From positions 1 through 64,000 of the forward strand of contig NZ_JASAMB010000003.1 of assembly GCF_029948125.1 (NCBI RefSeq): a stretch of DNA of 64,000 nucleotides, given 5' to 3'. This document shows positions 24,840-32,279 of this stretch, piece after piece (within the stretch, counting starts at the first letter, position 1; every line of letters begins with the position of its first letter). The position numbers and the translations under genes were made by a program. Origin of the DNA: Catellatospora sp. KI3 (GTDB lineage: Bacteria > Actinomycetota > Actinomycetes > Mycobacteriales > Micromonosporaceae). The notes beneath the pieces are model-generated. The model ran no database searches. It was not told where the DNA came from and saw only the letters and a list, made by a program, of their open reading frames with translations.

Positions 24840-26092
24840 GGCTTCGCCTGCCGATCCTCGCCGGTCACGGTCTCAGGAATATCGAGGGACTGGTCGACCG
24901 TATGGTATTTGTCCAAAGCGGTGACGCCGTCTCCGACGAGGACGCGCGTTTCGTCGCCGGGAGGCAGCCAGCGGTCGATCGTAGGCAGCTTGTCATACCG
25001 CTGGGCGTGATCGATCACTTCGTCCAAGTGCTTCTGCTCGGCGTGGGCCTGCCTGGGGTGCAGAAGATCGTCTACGGCTTTGCGCGTGGCCTGCGGCACA
25101 TGTTTGTCGGCGTCGGCCGCCGCCGCGTTCTTGGCGAACTCGCGGGCGTTGTGGGCGTCTGTGCCCGCTGCCTGTGTGAAGGTGCGGGCCGCCGCCGAGT
25201 CCGCGGGCATCGCACCGGCGATTCTCGTCGCCTCGACCGCACCTCCGCGTGCGGCCTTCGAACCGGCGTTGAGCGCCGACGCGGCGCGGGCGCTTCCACT
25301 TATGACCTTGGCACCGGGCGCGGCGAGCGTGATCGCGTTCCAGAAGGTGTCGGTCGCGAACTCGCCCAGAGTCTCCCGGCCGTCGATCAGCAACACGACC
25401 GAGCAGATCTCACTGACGATCGCGACTCCGATGGTGACCGCGGCCAGGACCGGTCCGATCACTTCGCCTACCACGGGTATCGCGAGAGCGATGAGGGTGG
25501 CGCCGGCCAGCCAGGGCTCGATCTTCTGAATGATCTCTTTGAGCTCGGCGATATGGTCTACCAGGTGGTGCCACATGCTGTGCTCGTACTTCTTGACCGC
25601 TGCGATCGACTCGGCAAGCCGGTCGGCGCACTCGCGGGCGTCCCGGGTGGCCTGCTGGGCGATGACATCACGCCGGTGCTGCAGCGGAACCAGTCCGGGT
25701 GCGGTGGTGCCGAGCGCATGCATGACCGCTTGCTCCTGCGGCAGCTGCGCACCCGCGTCGTCGGCGGCGGCCGCGACCCGCACCGCATCGTCCTGACTGT
25801 GCTGGAGTCTGCGCAGCCAGCCGTGGAGCGCGTCGGCCGCGCCTTCGTAGGCGAGCTGCGCGGCGACCAGGCGGGGCCGTAGTTCACCGACAGTGGTCCG
25901 GAAGGCGTCAGCCGATCTGCCGGTCCACAGCGCCACGTCGTGCCCGATGGCGTCCAGCACCGCCAGCGCGTCACCGACCTCGTCGGTGGTCGTGCGCAGT
26001 ACGCCGATCACCGCACCGATCTGGGCGACATCGCCAGGGGCTGGATCTCCACCGTGCAGGTACGCCGAGACCCGCCTGACTCTGAGGTTCAC
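24836..26092 (-). CDS. Large WXG-headed putative type VII substrate
   Basis: A 418-aa protein. The N-terminal ~190 residues are long helices with a WXG turn (LWTGRSADAFRTTVGELRP, about residues 56-74), as in type VII effectors and LXG-like heads. The middle (about 194-240) is strongly hydrophobic and Gly-rich (LAGATLIALAIPVVGEVIGP, VLAAVTIGVAIVSEI), consistent with a membrane-inserting hairpin. The C-terminal ~170 residues are hydrophilic and unlike any toxin domain I know (AEQKHLDEVIDHAQRYDKLP; GDGVTALDKYH). GTG 26092 overlaps the upstream stop codon. Position after two small helical WXG partners supports a secreted effector. No nuclease or protease motif is visible. Confidence 0.75.
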   Translation of the reverse strand: MNLRVRRVSAYLHGGDPAPGDVAQIGAVIGVLRTTTDEVGDALAVLDAIGHDVALWTGRSADAFRTTVGELRPRLVAAQLAYEGAADALHGWLRRLQHSQDDAVRVAAAADDAGAQLPQEQAVMHALGTTAPGLVPLQHRRDVIAQQATRDARECADRLAESIAAVKKYEHSMWHHLVDHIAELKEIIQKIEPWLAGATLIALAIPVVGEVIGPVLAAVTIGVAIVSEICSVVLLIDGRETLGEFATDTFWNAITLAAPGAKVISGSARAASALNAGSKAARGGAVEATRIAGAMPADSAAARTFTQAAGTDAHNAREFAKNAAAADADKHVPQATRKAVDDLLHPRQAHAEQKHLDEVIDHAQRYDKLPTIDRWLPPGDETRVLVGDGVTALDKYHTVDQSLDIPETVTGEDRQAKP

Positions 26093-26373
26093 TCTGCCAC
26101 CCGGAAAGACGCGACTATCGAGTTCTCCACGTCGGCATAGCAGCCCGACACTTCACGCATCCTGGCGGCGAGTGCCGCAGCCTGGCCGCCGATGTCCTTG
26201 ATCATGTCGCGGCCGTGGGACTTGAGACTGCCCAGGCGATCGTCGACTGGATGCGGCATCGCACCGTGCGGCAGCGACCCCAGCCGAGCGGTCAGGTCCT
26301 CCAGGCCGGCCGCCGCATCGGTCAGTCGCGTCGCGGCATCGCCGATTAGTTGCGGATCGAAGCTGCCGCGCAC
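26089..26373 (-). CDS. Small WXG100-like partner protein
   Basis: A 94-aa all-helical protein of ESAT-6/CFP-10 size. The usual WXG turn is not kept (LGSLKSHGRDMIKDIG lies in the central region), but the C-terminus has CYADVENSI, a YxxxE export-type motif matching that of its neighbour. It is probably the heterodimer partner of the 96-aa WXG100 protein. Start GTG 26373 is 6 bp from the preceding stop, and its own stop overlaps the next GTG. No other domain is present. Confidence 0.75.
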   Translation of the reverse strand: MRGSFDPQLIGDAATRLTDAAAGLEDLTARLGSLPHGAMPHPVDDRLGSLKSHGRDMIKDIGGQAAALAARMREVSGCYADVENSIVASFRVAE

Positions 26374-26379
26374 GCCCGC

Positions 26380-26670
26380 TCAGCCGCCGAACGACTTGGT
26401 GATGGACCCCTCGGCCGACTCGTAGGCCCTGGCGGCACCGCCCAGTGCGGCGCTCATCGCGGCCAGGCTCTCCTGCAACGGCACCACCGATCGCTCCCAC
26501 TGCTCGCGAGTGGTCTGGAACGACGACGCCGCAGGTCCCGTCCACGCGTTGGCGAGCTGGTTGGCGGCCGCGCGCAGCGCGGTGATCGCCTGCTGGAGTT
26601 CGTCGGCTCGCTGGCGCGTCGCTGACGCGTGATTTTCGATCTCGGCAGTGTCGAACACAGTGCCCGGCAT
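26380..26670 (-). CDS. WXG100 family protein
   Basis: A 96-aa WXG100 (ESAT-6-like) protein, the small secreted substrate or helper of type VII systems. The central turn is AWTGPAASSFQ, with flanking helices, and the C-terminal motif AYESAEGSI fits YxxxE. Length is typical. ATG 26670 has GAGGAG upstream with good spacing. It is first of four coupled minus-strand genes ending against the EccC-type gene, so pairing with that ATPase is likely. It is expected to form a helical-hairpin dimer with the 94-aa protein. Confidence 0.92.
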   Translation of the reverse strand: MPGTVFDTAEIENHASATRQRADELQQAITALRAAANQLANAWTGPAASSFQTTREQWERSVVPLQESLAAMSAALGGAARAYESAEGSITKSFGG

Positions 26671-26903
26671 ACTGGCTCCTCACGATCGGGTGCGACTTGG
26701 TCACCCCAGGTTATGCGTCAGTCGGCGGGCCAGCGTCCCCCAACCGTCCGATCCGGTGTCGGAGGTGGGTCTGGAGTGTCGGCCACGATCGGCTGTCGCT
26801 CTTCAGTGGACCGGAAGCTGCCCGGACATTCACCAGCGGCGATCATGCCAGCTCCCATCGGCCGTCGCGCCAGGGTTTTCTGGCCCCCCGGCGCGGACAC
26901 TCC

Positions 26904-26918
26904 TTGGTAGGTTGCACC
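26904..26918 (+). promoter_or_regulatory. Shared kinase promoter box, copy 3
   Basis: TTGGTAGGTTGCACC contains an extended -10 (TGG-TAGGTT) about 45 nt before ATG 26959 and matches boxes before kinases 1 and 2. The rest of the 288-bp gap 26671-26958 also serves the WXG100 unit. Confidence 0.45.
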
Positions 26919-26958
26919 AGCAGCATCGAGGTCACCGACTCCGGGGGACGCAGAAGCC

Positions 26959-28650
26959 ATGACGGTGCACGATTTCCCTCAGGGTTACAGCAACCCGGAA
27001 TTCATCCGTGCAGGCGGTTGGGCCCGGGTGTTCCGCTGTGTTGAAGACGCCACCGGGCTCGAGGTGGCCGTCAAGCTCTTCCTTCACCCTCTTGAGGATC
27101 CGACCCGGGGCGCCGAGCCCTTCCGGGGCGAGAGCCGCGTGGCCGCGATGCTCAGTGCGCATCCGGGTGTCGTGGCGCTACGGGCCGCCGGAATCACCGC
27201 AGCCGGCCAGCCATGGCTGGCCATGGATTTGGCGCACGGCACGGTCGGGGATCTGATCAAGGAACGTGCGGCAGGCGGTCTCGGCACGGAACGGGCACTG
27301 GACCTGGCCGTCACGGTCGCCGACACTCTGGCATGGGCACATTCGCTGCCCTCACCGGTGCTGCACGGTGACATCAAGCCCTCCAACATCCTCCTCGACG
27401 ACACCGGTCGGCCGATGTTGAGCGACTTCGGTGTCTCCACCCACCTCGATACCCGCCGCTCGGTCACGGTGGCTCAGTTCACGCAGCCCTATGCCGCACC
27501 CGAGGTGCTCAGCGACGGCCGTGCCTCGGTCGCCTCGGACGTCTGGTCGCTCACGGCGGCCCTCTTCGAGATGCTGACCGGCGCACCGCCGTTCGCCGTA
27601 CAGCCTGGCGAGGGGCTGATGGCGTTCGTCAAGCGAGTCGGTTCAGGACTGGGGCCGGACTCCATTCCGCCGGCTGTTCCAGTCCCAGTCCAGGACGTGC
27701 TGCGGGCGGGTATGGCGGTCGACCGAACTCTGCGCCTGGCCACGATGAATGACCTGGCGCGGCACCTGCGCGCGGCGCAGCGGTCGCTGGGCCTGCCGGT
27801 CACGCCACCGCCCGGTCCGGTGACAGCGGCGCCGGACATCCCTTTCACCACATACGCTGACGCCGTCGCGTTGACCACCGCCCGGCCGCTGCGGCTGGCT
27901 GAACCGATGTCCGCGCCGCCGCCCGCACGACCCCGGCGCAAGGGTGTTCTCGTCGCATCGCTCAGCGCGGTGATCGCGCTCGCGGGCGCTGGTGTCGCCA
28001 TCGGTGCTGCCGCGGGCGGCGACACTCCGGTCGCCGGGCCATCCGCCATCGGGTCGCCCGCGTCGGCGGCTCCGGTCCTGCCTGAGATGTCACCGCAGGC
28101 CGGCCAGGGCTCGTCGGTGGCGGATCCGAGCGGGAGCACCACCGCGCCTCCGGCCACCACGACCACCGTCGTCATCACCGTGCCCGGCAGCGGAACAGTT
28201 CCGACGGCGGGCACTCCGTCCAGGGCGGCCTCCGCCAAACCGGCCACCCAGCAGACACCCGGCCCGGTGACCACCACAGCCGCGCCACCGCCGCCGCCAC
28301 CACCCCCGCCGCCGTCATTCCAACTGCAATCAGGCGAGCGGCTGTCGCCAGGAGAGAAGCTCCTGTCGACCAACGGCAGATACACATTGATCATGCAGTA
28401 CGACGGCAACCTCGTGCTCTACCAGTGGCCGACCCCGATCTGGTCATCCTGCACTGCCGGGCACGACGGTGCCTTCGCCATCATGCAGAGCGACGGCAAC
28501 TTCGTCGTCCGCGACTCACAGCCCTACTACGCCACGGGCACGGCCGGACATCCGTACTCGGTGCTCCAGGTGCAGGATGACGGCAACATGGTCGTCTACG
28601 CCGCGGGACATGTCGCGGTATGGGCGTCCAAGCAGCATCCCGGATGCTGA
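26959..28650 (+). CDS. Transmembrane Ser/Thr kinase with bulb-type lectin ectodomain
   Basis: A 563-aa kinase related to the two above. The kinase domain (about residues 8-275) has RAGGWARVF, VAVKLF (Lys39), LHGDIKPSNILL (Asp138, HGD form), SDFG, and APE. The juxtamembrane motif FTTYADAVALTTARPLRL is conserved. One membrane helix (about 330-355) is followed by a Thr/Pro-rich linker with a run of prolines, then a bulb-type (B-type) mannose-binding lectin domain (about 450-563) with the repeats QYDGNLVLY, QSDGNFVV and QDDGNMVVY. These Q-x-D-x-N-x-V-x-Y sites bind mannose in plant and bacterial lectins, so this kinase may sense mannose-containing glycans. It is divergent from the WXG100 unit. 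Confidence 0.9.
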   Translation: MTVHDFPQGYSNPEFIRAGGWARVFRCVEDATGLEVAVKLFLHPLEDPTRGAEPFRGESRVAAMLSAHPGVVALRAAGITAAGQPWLAMDLAHGTVGDLIKERAAGGLGTERALDLAVTVADTLAWAHSLPSPVLHGDIKPSNILLDDTGRPMLSDFGVSTHLDTRRSVTVAQFTQPYAAPEVLSDGRASVASDVWSLTAALFEMLTGAPPFAVQPGEGLMAFVKRVGSGLGPDSIPPAVPVPVQDVLRAGMAVDRTLRLATMNDLARHLRAAQRSLGLPVTPPPGPVTAAPDIPFTTYADAVALTTARPLRLAEPMSAPPPARPRRKGVLVASLSAVIALAGAGVAIGAAAGGDTPVAGPSAIGSPASAAPVLPEMSPQAGQGSSVADPSGSTTAPPATTTTVVITVPGSGTVPTAGTPSRAASAKPATQQTPGPVTTTAAPPPPPPPPPPSFQLQSGERLSPGEKLLSTNGRYTLIMQYDGNLVLYQWPTPIWSSCTAGHDGAFAIMQSDGNFVVRDSQPYYATGTAGHPYSVLQVQDDGNMVVYAAGHVAVWASKQHPGC

Positions 28651-28732
28651 CGGCTTCGATGTATTGCGGCGAGCCGGTGCGGGCGGGGTCTGGCAGCGAG
28701 CCGCCTGATTGGGCTCACGTACCCTCCAGTTC

Positions 28733-29677
28733 ATGATCGAACGGGTGCGGGTCGCGGTCGCGGGAGTCGGGAACAACACGTCGGCGCTGGTGCAGGGGAT
28801 CGCCCTGTACCGCCAGACCGGCAACCTGGTCGGCATCCGCAAGCCGGTGATCGACGGCCTGGGGGTCGGTGACATCGACTTCGTGGCGGCCTTCGCGACG
28901 TCCGAGGAGAAGCTCGGCAAGGACCTGACCGAGGCCGTCTTCCTGCCGCCCAACAACTTCCCGCGCCTGGACTGCGACCTCCCGCCGGCAGGTGTCCCGG
29001 TTACGAGGGGGCTCGTGGACGAGTCCGAGGTGGATCGGGTGGCGGCGGCGCTGGCGGGTGCGGAGGTGCTGCTGTACGCGGCTCCGAGCGGTCGGCCGCG
29101 GACGGCTCTGGCCTACGCCGAGGCGGCCCGCAGGGCCGGGGTCGCGTTCATCAACACCACGGCCGACCCCGTCGCCCGCGATCCCGAGTCGCTGGCCCGC
29201 TTCGAGGCGGCCGGGCTGCCGCTGGTCGGTGACGACCTGGCGAGCCAGTTCGGCACCTCGGTGGTGCACGACGCGCTGCTGCGGCTGCTCGCCGAGCGCG
29301 GTATGACCCTGGTCAGCTCGTACCAGGTCAACCTGGGCGGCACTGAGGACTTCCGGAACCTGGTCGAGAACCCGAACACCAAGAAGCAGTCCAAACTGAA
29401 CGCGCTGTCGGGGGCGGGCCGGGTGGAGCTGGCGCCGCTGGGGTACCTGCCGCACCTGGGTTCGCACAAGGTGGCCCATCTCAACATCGAGGCGCAGGGC
29501 TGGGGCGGGACGGCGGTGAGCCTGGACGTGAAGCTCAAGGTGCACGATCCGAGCGGGGCCGCCGGAGTGAACATCGATCTGATCCGGCTGGCGGCGAGCG
29601 CCCTGCGCGGCGGGCGCGGCGGTTACCTCACTGAGGCGTCGCCGCTGCTCAAGTCGGTTCCTGGCAGCGCTGTCTGA
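28733..29677 (+). CDS. ino1: Myo-inositol-1-phosphate synthase family protein
   Basis: A 314-aa member of the inositol-3-phosphate synthase family, which converts glucose-6-phosphate to inositol-3-phosphate with NAD for phosphatidylinositol and mycothiol. The Rossmann start is VAVAGVGNNTSALVQGI, close to the family's GNCASSLVQG. Later landmarks are GLVDESEVDRVAAAL, LVGDDLASQFGTS and VNLGGTEDFRNL (family NxGGxxDF). It is shorter than the usual ~360 aa and may be a divergent paralogue. ATG 28733 has TACCCT 7 nt upstream and no ribosome site, so it is probably leaderless. Confidence 0.82.
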   Translation: MIERVRVAVAGVGNNTSALVQGIALYRQTGNLVGIRKPVIDGLGVGDIDFVAAFATSEEKLGKDLTEAVFLPPNNFPRLDCDLPPAGVPVTRGLVDESEVDRVAAALAGAEVLLYAAPSGRPRTALAYAEAARRAGVAFINTTADPVARDPESLARFEAAGLPLVGDDLASQFGTSVVHDALLRLLAERGMTLVSSYQVNLGGTEDFRNLVENPNTKKQSKLNALSGAGRVELAPLGYLPHLGSHKVAHLNIEAQGWGGTAVSLDVKLKVHDPSGAAGVNIDLIRLAASALRGGRGGYLTEASPLLKSVPGSAV

Positions 29678-29718
29678 CTCGTCGCACAGTCACGGCGCTG
29701 CCAGTTAATCGAAATCTA

Positions 29719-29765
29719 TTGACTTCATATCGGGTAACTGTAAAGTCTCTTCAGAGAGCGCTCTC
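29719..29765 (+). promoter_or_regulatory. Promoter and LacI-type operator of S1 protease gene
   Basis: TTGACT (29719-29724), 16 nt, TAAAGT (29741-29746). A perfect palindrome GAGAGCGCTCTC (29754-29765) sits just after it, over the probable start point, sharing the GAGCGCTC core with the CebR-like site at 13913. A LacI-family repressor is the likely reader. Confidence 0.6.
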
Positions 29766-29798
29766 ACGCATCGTTCCCGTCCCTGAAAGAGGATCGAC

Positions 29799-31307
29799 GT
29801 GAGACTCCCCGCCCTGACCGGCGCCGCGGTGCTCGCCGCTGCGCTGGCCATTCCCGCCCCCGCGGCGGCCGTCCCTGTGCCCGTACCCCCGTCGTCTGCG
29901 ACCGCGACCACCATGGACCAGGCGCTGCGCCGCGACCTCGCGCTGACCGAGACCCAGGCGCGCCTGCGCCTGGCCCACGAAGCCGCGGCCGCCAGCACCG
30001 AGCAGCGGCTGCGGGTGGGCCTCGGCGACCGCTTCGCCGGAGCCTGGTACTCCACCGCCGACAGCCGCCTCACCGTCGGCGTGCTGTCCAGCCGCGACGC
30101 GGACCTGGTCCGGGCCGCAGGTGCCGTCCCCGCGGTCGTCGCGCGCAGCGAGAAGCAGCTGACCGAAGCCAAGAACGCGCTGGACCGCGCGGCCCTGGCC
30201 CGCACCGGCGCCTACGGCTGGTACGTCGACGCCGTCACCAACAGCGTCGTGGTCTCCGCACCCGACACCGCCACCGCCGCCAAGCTGATCGGCGCGAGCA
30301 AGGTCGACCCGTCGGCCGTGCGCGTGGTCACCGGGGCGCAGGCACCTCGGCCGCTGTACGACATCCGCGGCGGCGACCAGTACGTCATCAACGGCAACAC
30401 TCTGTGCTCGATCGGCTTCTCGGTCAACAACGGCGGCTTCGTCACCGCCGGGCACTGCGGTGGCGCGGGCAGCCCGACCCTCGGCTACAACAACGTCAGC
30501 CAGGGCACCTTCGCGGGTTCGTCCTTCCCCGGCAACGACTACGCCTGGGTGCGCACCAACGCCAACTGGACCCCGCGCCCGTGGGTCAACAACTACGCCG
30601 GTGGCAGCGTCACCGTCGCCGGGTCCGCCGAGGCGGCGGTCGGCAGCTCGATCTGCCGCTCCGGCCGTACCACCGGCTGGCGCTGCGGCACGATCCAGGC
30701 CAAGAACGTGACGGTCAACTACTCCGGCTCGCTGGTGTACGGCCTGACCCAGACCACGGCCTGCGCCGAGGGCGGCGACTCCGGCGGCGCCTGGATGAGC
30801 GGCAACCAGGCGCAGGGCGTGACCTCGGGCGGCTCGGGCAACTGCTCGACCGGCGGGACCACGTTCTTCCAGCCGGTCAACGAGATCCTGGGCGCCTACG
30901 GGCTGACGCTGACCACCGCCGGCGGGGGCAGCAGCCGCATCATCGGCTACCAGAACAAGTGCATCGACGTGCCGAACTCGAACTTCGTCGACGGCCAGCG
31001 GCTGCAGCTGTGGGACTGCAACGGCACCAACGCGCAGAACTGGACCTTCCCCGGCGACGGCACGATCCGGACCGTCAACAACCTGTGCATGGACGTGGCC
31101 TGGGGGTCGACCGCCAACGGTGCCGCGATCCAGATCGTCGGCTGCAGCGGCAACCCGGCCCAGCAGTTCGTCCTCAGCGGCGCCGGTGACCTGGTGAACC
31201 CGCAGGCCAACAAGTGTGTCGACGTCACCGGCTGGGGCGGCACCGGCACGCCCCTGTCGCTGTGGGAGTGCACCGGCGGCGCCAACCAGAAGTGGTGGCG
31301 CGGCTGA
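29799..31307 (+). CDS. Secreted S1 serine protease with ricin-type lectin domain
   Basis: A 502-aa exported protease of the streptogrisin / alpha-lytic group. Signal peptide residues 1-24 (ends PAAAV); a propeptide (about 30-185) acts as folding chaperone in this family. The protease domain (about 187-372) has His219 in TAGHCG, Asp247 in GNDYAW and Ser328 in EGGDSGGAW, plus disulphide Cys residues. A C-terminal ricin B-type beta-trefoil (about 378-502) has three subdomains with QNWTF, QQFVL and QKWW (QxW pattern), which would attach the enzyme to sugars. Start GTG 29799 has GAGG 6 nt upstream. A palindromic operator over the promoter suggests sugar-linked control. A terminator follows. Confidence 0.93.
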   Translation: MRLPALTGAAVLAAALAIPAPAAAVPVPVPPSSATATTMDQALRRDLALTETQARLRLAHEAAAASTEQRLRVGLGDRFAGAWYSTADSRLTVGVLSSRDADLVRAAGAVPAVVARSEKQLTEAKNALDRAALARTGAYGWYVDAVTNSVVVSAPDTATAAKLIGASKVDPSAVRVVTGAQAPRPLYDIRGGDQYVINGNTLCSIGFSVNNGGFVTAGHCGGAGSPTLGYNNVSQGTFAGSSFPGNDYAWVRTNANWTPRPWVNNYAGGSVTVAGSAEAAVGSSICRSGRTTGWRCGTIQAKNVTVNYSGSLVYGLTQTTACAEGGDSGGAWMSGNQAQGVTSGGSGNCSTGGTTFFQPVNEILGAYGLTLTTAGGGSSRIIGYQNKCIDVPNSNFVDGQRLQLWDCNGTNAQNWTFPGDGTIRTVNNLCMDVAWGSTANGAAIQIVGCSGNPAQQFVLSGAGDLVNPQANKCVDVTGWGGTGTPLSLWECTGGANQKWWRG

Positions 31308-31324
31308 TCGGCCCACCGTCATGA

Positions 31325-31366
31325 CGCTCTGCCCCGTGCGCCGTTCCGGGCGCGCGGGGCAGAGCG
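31325..31366 (+). terminator. Terminator after S1 protease gene
   Basis: CGCTCTGCCCCG pairs with CGGGGCAGAGCG (12-bp perfect stem, with more partial pairing inside), 17 bp after the stop codon. Confidence 0.65.
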
Positions 31367-31462
31367 GCGACGTATGTACCGCGTCGACTGTTCGGCCGGC
31401 GCTTCTCGGCCCGGTAATGTGTGCGGCACATCAATCGATGTACTGGCATACATGGAGGTCTT

Positions 31463-32128
31463 GTGAACGCAGTCCCTCTGGTCCGTCGGGCGGTGGTCGC
31501 GGGCGTCGCGGTGGCCGTGGCGGTCGCCGCGACGGTGGTCCAAGCCGCGCCCGCGTCGGCCGCGCTGCCCGGCCCGGCAGGCATCCCCTGCAAGGCCGCC
31601 AATCACGGCCAGATCGAGGCCACCGTCAGCTCGGCCGAGGTCAGCCCGACGCTCACCCACTTCATCAGCGTCAACATCACCGCGGGTACGACCGGCGAAC
31701 GCACCGAGACCCTGTCGGTCATGAACACCGTGACGACCACGGTGGGCGCCAGCACGAACATCACCGCGGCGTTCAGCATCGGTCTCGTGAAGGTCAGCAC
31801 GACGCTCGGCTTCTCGGTGCAGACCTCGACATCGAGCACGACGACCGAGACCACCAGCATGAGGTGGACATTCAACCAGCCCGGCTACTACGGCCTGTAC
31901 AAGGGCACCCGCAAGGTGACCGGCAGTTTCCAGCTGTGGCGGTGCTTCGCGCCACCGGGATCACGCGGAGGCTGGGTGGAGGCTTTCCCGTCCAGCCCGA
32001 TCGACTTCATCAACGATCCGTTCCCGTACACGACCTTCGCCAACTTCGAAGCGGGCACGATCGCCTGCGGTGACTCGGTGCCGGTGGGGTCGCTGCGGTT
32101 CATGGCCCGCCAGCAGCTGGGCTGCTGA
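31463..32128 (+). CDS. Secreted beta-rich protein of unknown function
   Basis: A 221-aa exported protein. Signal peptide about residues 1-34 (VAGVAVAVAVAATVVQAAPA then SAA). The mature protein has four Cys and a long Ser/Thr-rich stretch (about 80-135) in which polar and hydrophobic residues alternate (SVMNTVTTTVGASTNITAAF, VSTTLGFSVQTSTSSTTTET), ending MRWTF. This alternation recalls the insertion-strand region of aerolysin / ETX-MTX2-like beta-pore proteins, but no family signature confirms it. GTG 31463 has GGAGG 4 nt upstream. Two short palindromes (ATGTG-tgcgg-CACAT at 31417-31431 and ACATC-aatc-GATGT at 31428-31441) lie before the start. Confidence 0.7.
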   Translation: MNAVPLVRRAVVAGVAVAVAVAATVVQAAPASAALPGPAGIPCKAANHGQIEATVSSAEVSPTLTHFISVNITAGTTGERTETLSVMNTVTTTVGASTNITAAFSIGLVKVSTTLGFSVQTSTSSTTTETTSMRWTFNQPGYYGLYKGTRKVTGSFQLWRCFAPPGSRGGWVEAFPSSPIDFINDPFPYTTFANFEAGTIACGDSVPVGSLRFMARQQLGC

Positions 32129-32154
32129 ACCTCCGGCTACGACGGATCCCACCA

Positions 32155-32192
32155 GGCCGAGGCCGCCGCCAGGACCGGCGGTGGCCTCGGCC
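32155..32192 (+). terminator. Terminator after secreted beta-rich gene
   Basis: A 16-bp stem with a single G-U pair (GGCCGAGGCCGCCGCC / GGCGGTGGCCTCGGCC) and a 6-nt loop, 27 bp after the stop. Confidence 0.65.
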
Positions 32193-32279
32193 GATCACGT
32201 TTGGGGTGGTTCGGGGCGGGTAGGTCCGAACCGAGGCGGCGCCGTCGGCGCCGCGCGGGTCGGCGATGGGACGGGCGCC

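Noticed and set aside
24836-25300. Nuclease or ADP-ribosyl toxin domain at the C-terminus of the 418-aa WXG-headed protein
   Set aside because: The His/Glu-containing C-terminal part has no arrangement matching a toxin motif I know.
26671-26958. Small frames in the gap between the WXG100 gene and kinase 3
   Set aside because: They lack ribosome sites and similarity. The gap is better read as two divergent promoters.
15283-28650. The kinase / EccC locus as a recently acquired genomic island
   Set aside because: No integrase, transposase, tRNA or direct-repeat boundary is visible, and base composition is not clearly different by eye. A computed GC and codon-usage profile would be needed.
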